A DNA stretch of 8,497 bases from Acidobacteriota bacterium. GTDB taxonomy: Bacteria > Acidobacteriota > Terriglobia > Terriglobales > Acidobacteriaceae. The notes beneath the pieces were generated by a model that was not told the origin of the DNA, made no database searches, and saw nothing but the letters and a program-made list of their open reading frames with translations. Below are positions 7,298 through 8,497 of the stretch, piece by piece (the stretch's first letter is position 1; each line of letters begins with the position of its first letter). The DNA is taken from NCBI GenBank assembly GCA_021810815.1, contig JAJZHR010000076.1:1-8497 (forward strand), written 5' to 3'. Both the position numbers and the translations under genes were made by a program.

Positions 7298-7973
7298 TCC
7301 CCATGGTTCCCATCATCCCGTTCATCAACATCCGGGGACTCCGCCGCACGATTCGGAGGCACCCGGCTACGAGACCACCGACGCGAATGTAGGCGGCGTC
7401 ATCGTCTTCCTGGCGGCGCTGCTTGGCTTCGTCGCCGTCTTCTTCGTCTTCTGCTTTGGCATGGGCAAGGTCATCAACCAGGCGATCCAGAAGCAGGATG
7501 GCCCCCCGAACGCATGGCACCAGAGCGGCTCGCCCAGCAGCACCCATTTGCAGAACCTGGCGACCAATCCAGAGATGGAGCAGAAGGAGTTGCAGAAGAT
7601 AGTGGCCACATTCCCTGCGCCACGGCTGCAGACAGATGACGGCGCGCAAGAGGTTGCCGATCTGCACGCTCGGGAAGACCTCCTGCTGGAGCACTACAGC
7701 TCGGTGGATCAGAGCAAGGGGACCATCCGCATTCCCATCGAGCGGGCGATGCAGTTGGTTGCGCAGCGGGGAATTCCGGTTGCGCCGGCAGTTGGCAGCG
7801 CCGACTCGAACATGACAGGCGATGTCCGCCCAACGGTGCAGACGCCTTTGACCAATGGTTTTGCCCGAACCGGATTTGAGCAGGCGGCAATCCAGGCTCG
7901 TGAAGACCGGCTGAAAATGATGCACCCCAACGCCGAGCAGGAAACCCACGCGGAGTTGGCGCCGGTCCGGTAG
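7287..7973 (+). CDS. Conserved single-membrane-segment protein of unnamed family, coupled to actF
   Basis: I do not recognise a named family. The 228-residue product starts inside the last codons of actF (11-nt overlap) behind GGAG at 7276-7279, so it is probably translated by coupling. It has a His-rich N-tail (seven His in the first 21 residues), the phrase YETTDANVGG, one membrane helix (about 36-58), a flexible region (70-105), and a C-terminal part with three motif-like blocks: FPAPRLQTDD (109-118), AREDLLLEHYSSVD (128-141) and GTIRIPIERAM (145-155), followed by RGIP. From memory, similar blocks (PRLQ, REd..L..Y.wvD, g.vRIPIerAM.l) occur in small proteins next to respiratory oxidase genes in Acidobacteriota and some other phyla. 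A role as an accessory subunit or assembly factor of ACIII or its partner oxidase is inference. It has no CxxCH motif and only one Cys (56, in the membrane helix), so it is not a cytochrome. Confidence 0.85.
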   Translation: MHTDPHGSHHPVHQHPGTPPHDSEAPGYETTDANVGGVIVFLAALLGFVAVFFVFCFGMGKVINQAIQKQDGPPNAWHQSGSPSSTHLQNLATNPEMEQKELQKIVATFPAPRLQTDDGAQEVADLHAREDLLLEHYSSVDQSKGTIRIPIERAMQLVAQRGIPVAPAVGSADSNMTGDVRPTVQTPLTNGFARTGFEQAAIQAREDRLKMMHPNAEQETHAELAPVR

Positions 7974-8050
7974 AGATTCACGGCGCGCATCTGAGTTCGA
8001 CCCGGGAGCAAGTGGCCAGCCAGCAGAGCCTCGCGACCGCAAGGCACGAT

Positions 8051-8062
8051 AGGATAAATCCT
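8051..8062 (+). promoter_or_regulatory. Short AT-rich palindrome upstream of the SCO gene
   Basis: AGGAT-AA-ATCCT is a 12-bp interrupted palindrome with perfect 5-bp arms. It is the only AT-rich patch in the 203-nt gap 7974-8176. It could be an operator half of a local promoter, but I see no convincing -35/-10 pair around it, so this is a weak call. Confidence 0.25.
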
Positions 8063-8075
8063 TCTCCGGTGGTTG

Positions 8076-8124
8076 CTGGCAAGCGCTGCGACTGGCCGGG
8101 AAGCAAGCAAGCCCTGGCAAGCGC
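8076..8124 (+). repeat. 11-bp direct repeat in the gap before the SCO gene
   Basis: CTGGCAAGCGC occurs at 8076-8086 and again at 8114-8124, with start points 38 bp apart. This gap otherwise holds no supported full-length gene. The repeat may be a pair of protein-binding sites or the remains of a duplication; nothing in the sequence settles which. Confidence 0.4.
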
Positions 8125-8126
8125 CC

Positions 8127-8180
8127 ATGAAGGGCATCTGGAAGTTACGGCCTGGCAGTTCGGCCAAATGGAGCCAATGA
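8127..8180 (+). CDS. Possible 17-codon leader ORF overlapping the SCO start
   Basis: ATG at 8127 reads MKGIWKLRPGSSAKWSQ and stops at TGA 8178-8180, which overlaps the ATG at 8177 in the classic ATGA arrangement. No strong ribosome binding site precedes it, and so short an ORF can arise by chance. If real it would couple translation into the SCO gene. Confidence 0.2.
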   Translation: MKGIWKLRPGSSAKWSQ

Positions 8181-8497
8181 AGCAGCGGAACACAATTCGA
8201 GCTGGGGCAGAGCGCCGTACCATCTGCCGCTCCATCGCAGCGCCCGTCCTTCTGGCGCTCCTGACCGTCGGCTCGGCGGTGAGGCCCACCCTCGCCAGCG
8301 CGCAGGTGACGTCCGTCGGCGAGAAGTCCATGGGGGCGAATCACGACCAGGAGCTGCCGCAGGTTCTGCAGAAAGTCCAGGTGCAGCAGCGCCTGAACCA
8401 GCAGCTTCCGCTGGATGCGGCATTCGTCGATGAGACCGGCAAGAATGTGGTTCTCGGCGATTATTTCGGCAAGCACCCGGTGCTTCTGTCTCTGGTG
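8177..8497 (+). CDS. SCO1/SenC family copper chaperone, 3' partial
   Basis: SCO proteins are thioredoxin-fold periplasmic proteins that deliver copper to the CuA site of cytochrome oxidase subunit II. The 107 visible residues show a signal peptide (Arg-rich start, hydrophobic core about 20-35, ASA-Q cleavage site near 42), a linker rich in Gln/Leu, and the start of the fold: LPLDAAFVDETGKNV (77-91) and LGDYFGKHPVLLSLV (93-107), characteristic of bacterial SCO proteins. The CxxxC and the distal His that bind copper would lie beyond the window edge, so they cannot be checked. The start is uncertain: ATG 8177 has GGAG only 3 nt upstream, and the in-frame ATG at 8168 (MEPMKQRN...) has no clear site. 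Its position right after an ACIII operon suggests that oxidase subunit genes follow. Confidence 0.85.
   Translation, partial: MKQRNTIRAGAERRTICRSIAAPVLLALLTVGSAVRPTLASAQVTSVGEKSMGANHDQELPQVLQKVQVQQRLNQQLPLDAAFVDETGKNVVLGDYFGKHPVLLSLV

Noticed and set aside
7248..8120. Long open frame on the - strand (290 codons)
   Set aside because: It is antisense to the coupled protein after actF, its translation is rich in Arg/Leu/Gln without a recognisable domain, and GC-rich DNA commonly leaves such frames open.

Overview
The window is most of one operon, all on the + strand, encoding Alternative Complex III (ACIII, the bc1-independent quinol:electron-acceptor oxidoreductase). It runs from just inside the 5' end of actB through actC, actD, actE and actF, then a one-membrane-segment protein of unnamed family, and ends inside a SCO-type copper chaperone gene. 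The GC-rich codon use, the gene order and the protein following actF fit an Acidobacteriota genome (Terriglobia, Granulicella/Terriglobus-like). That assignment is inferred from recalled protein resemblance, not from a search.

Layout: 1-2914 actB (5' end cut, periplasmic molybdopterin-fold/iron-sulfur lipoprotein); 3017-4447 actC (NrfD/PsrC-like quinol-binding membrane subunit); 4447-4989 actD (two-helix DUF3341 subunit, overlapping actC by 1 nt); 4994-5042 a G-rich repeat with 7-nt period in the actD-actE gap; 5057-5863 actE (monoheme cytochrome c lipoprotein); 5864-5977 a gap with two small hairpins; 5978-7297 actF (second ten-helix membrane subunit); 7287-7973 a His-rich, single-helix protein overlapping actF by 11 nt; 7974-8176 a noncoding stretch with a direct repeat, a short palindrome and a possible 17-codon leader ORF; 8177 onward a SCO1/SenC family gene running off the right edge.

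Together the products would take electrons from membrane quinol at ActC and move them through the ActB iron-sulfur clusters to the ActE heme (and to the pentaheme ActA, expected just upstream of the window). From there they would pass to a heme-copper oxidase, whose genes are expected just downstream and whose copper site the SCO protein would help assemble. No tRNA, rRNA, CRISPR, insertion sequence or foreign-looking segment was seen. The least described items are the protein at 7287-7973 and the repeat or hairpin structures between genes.
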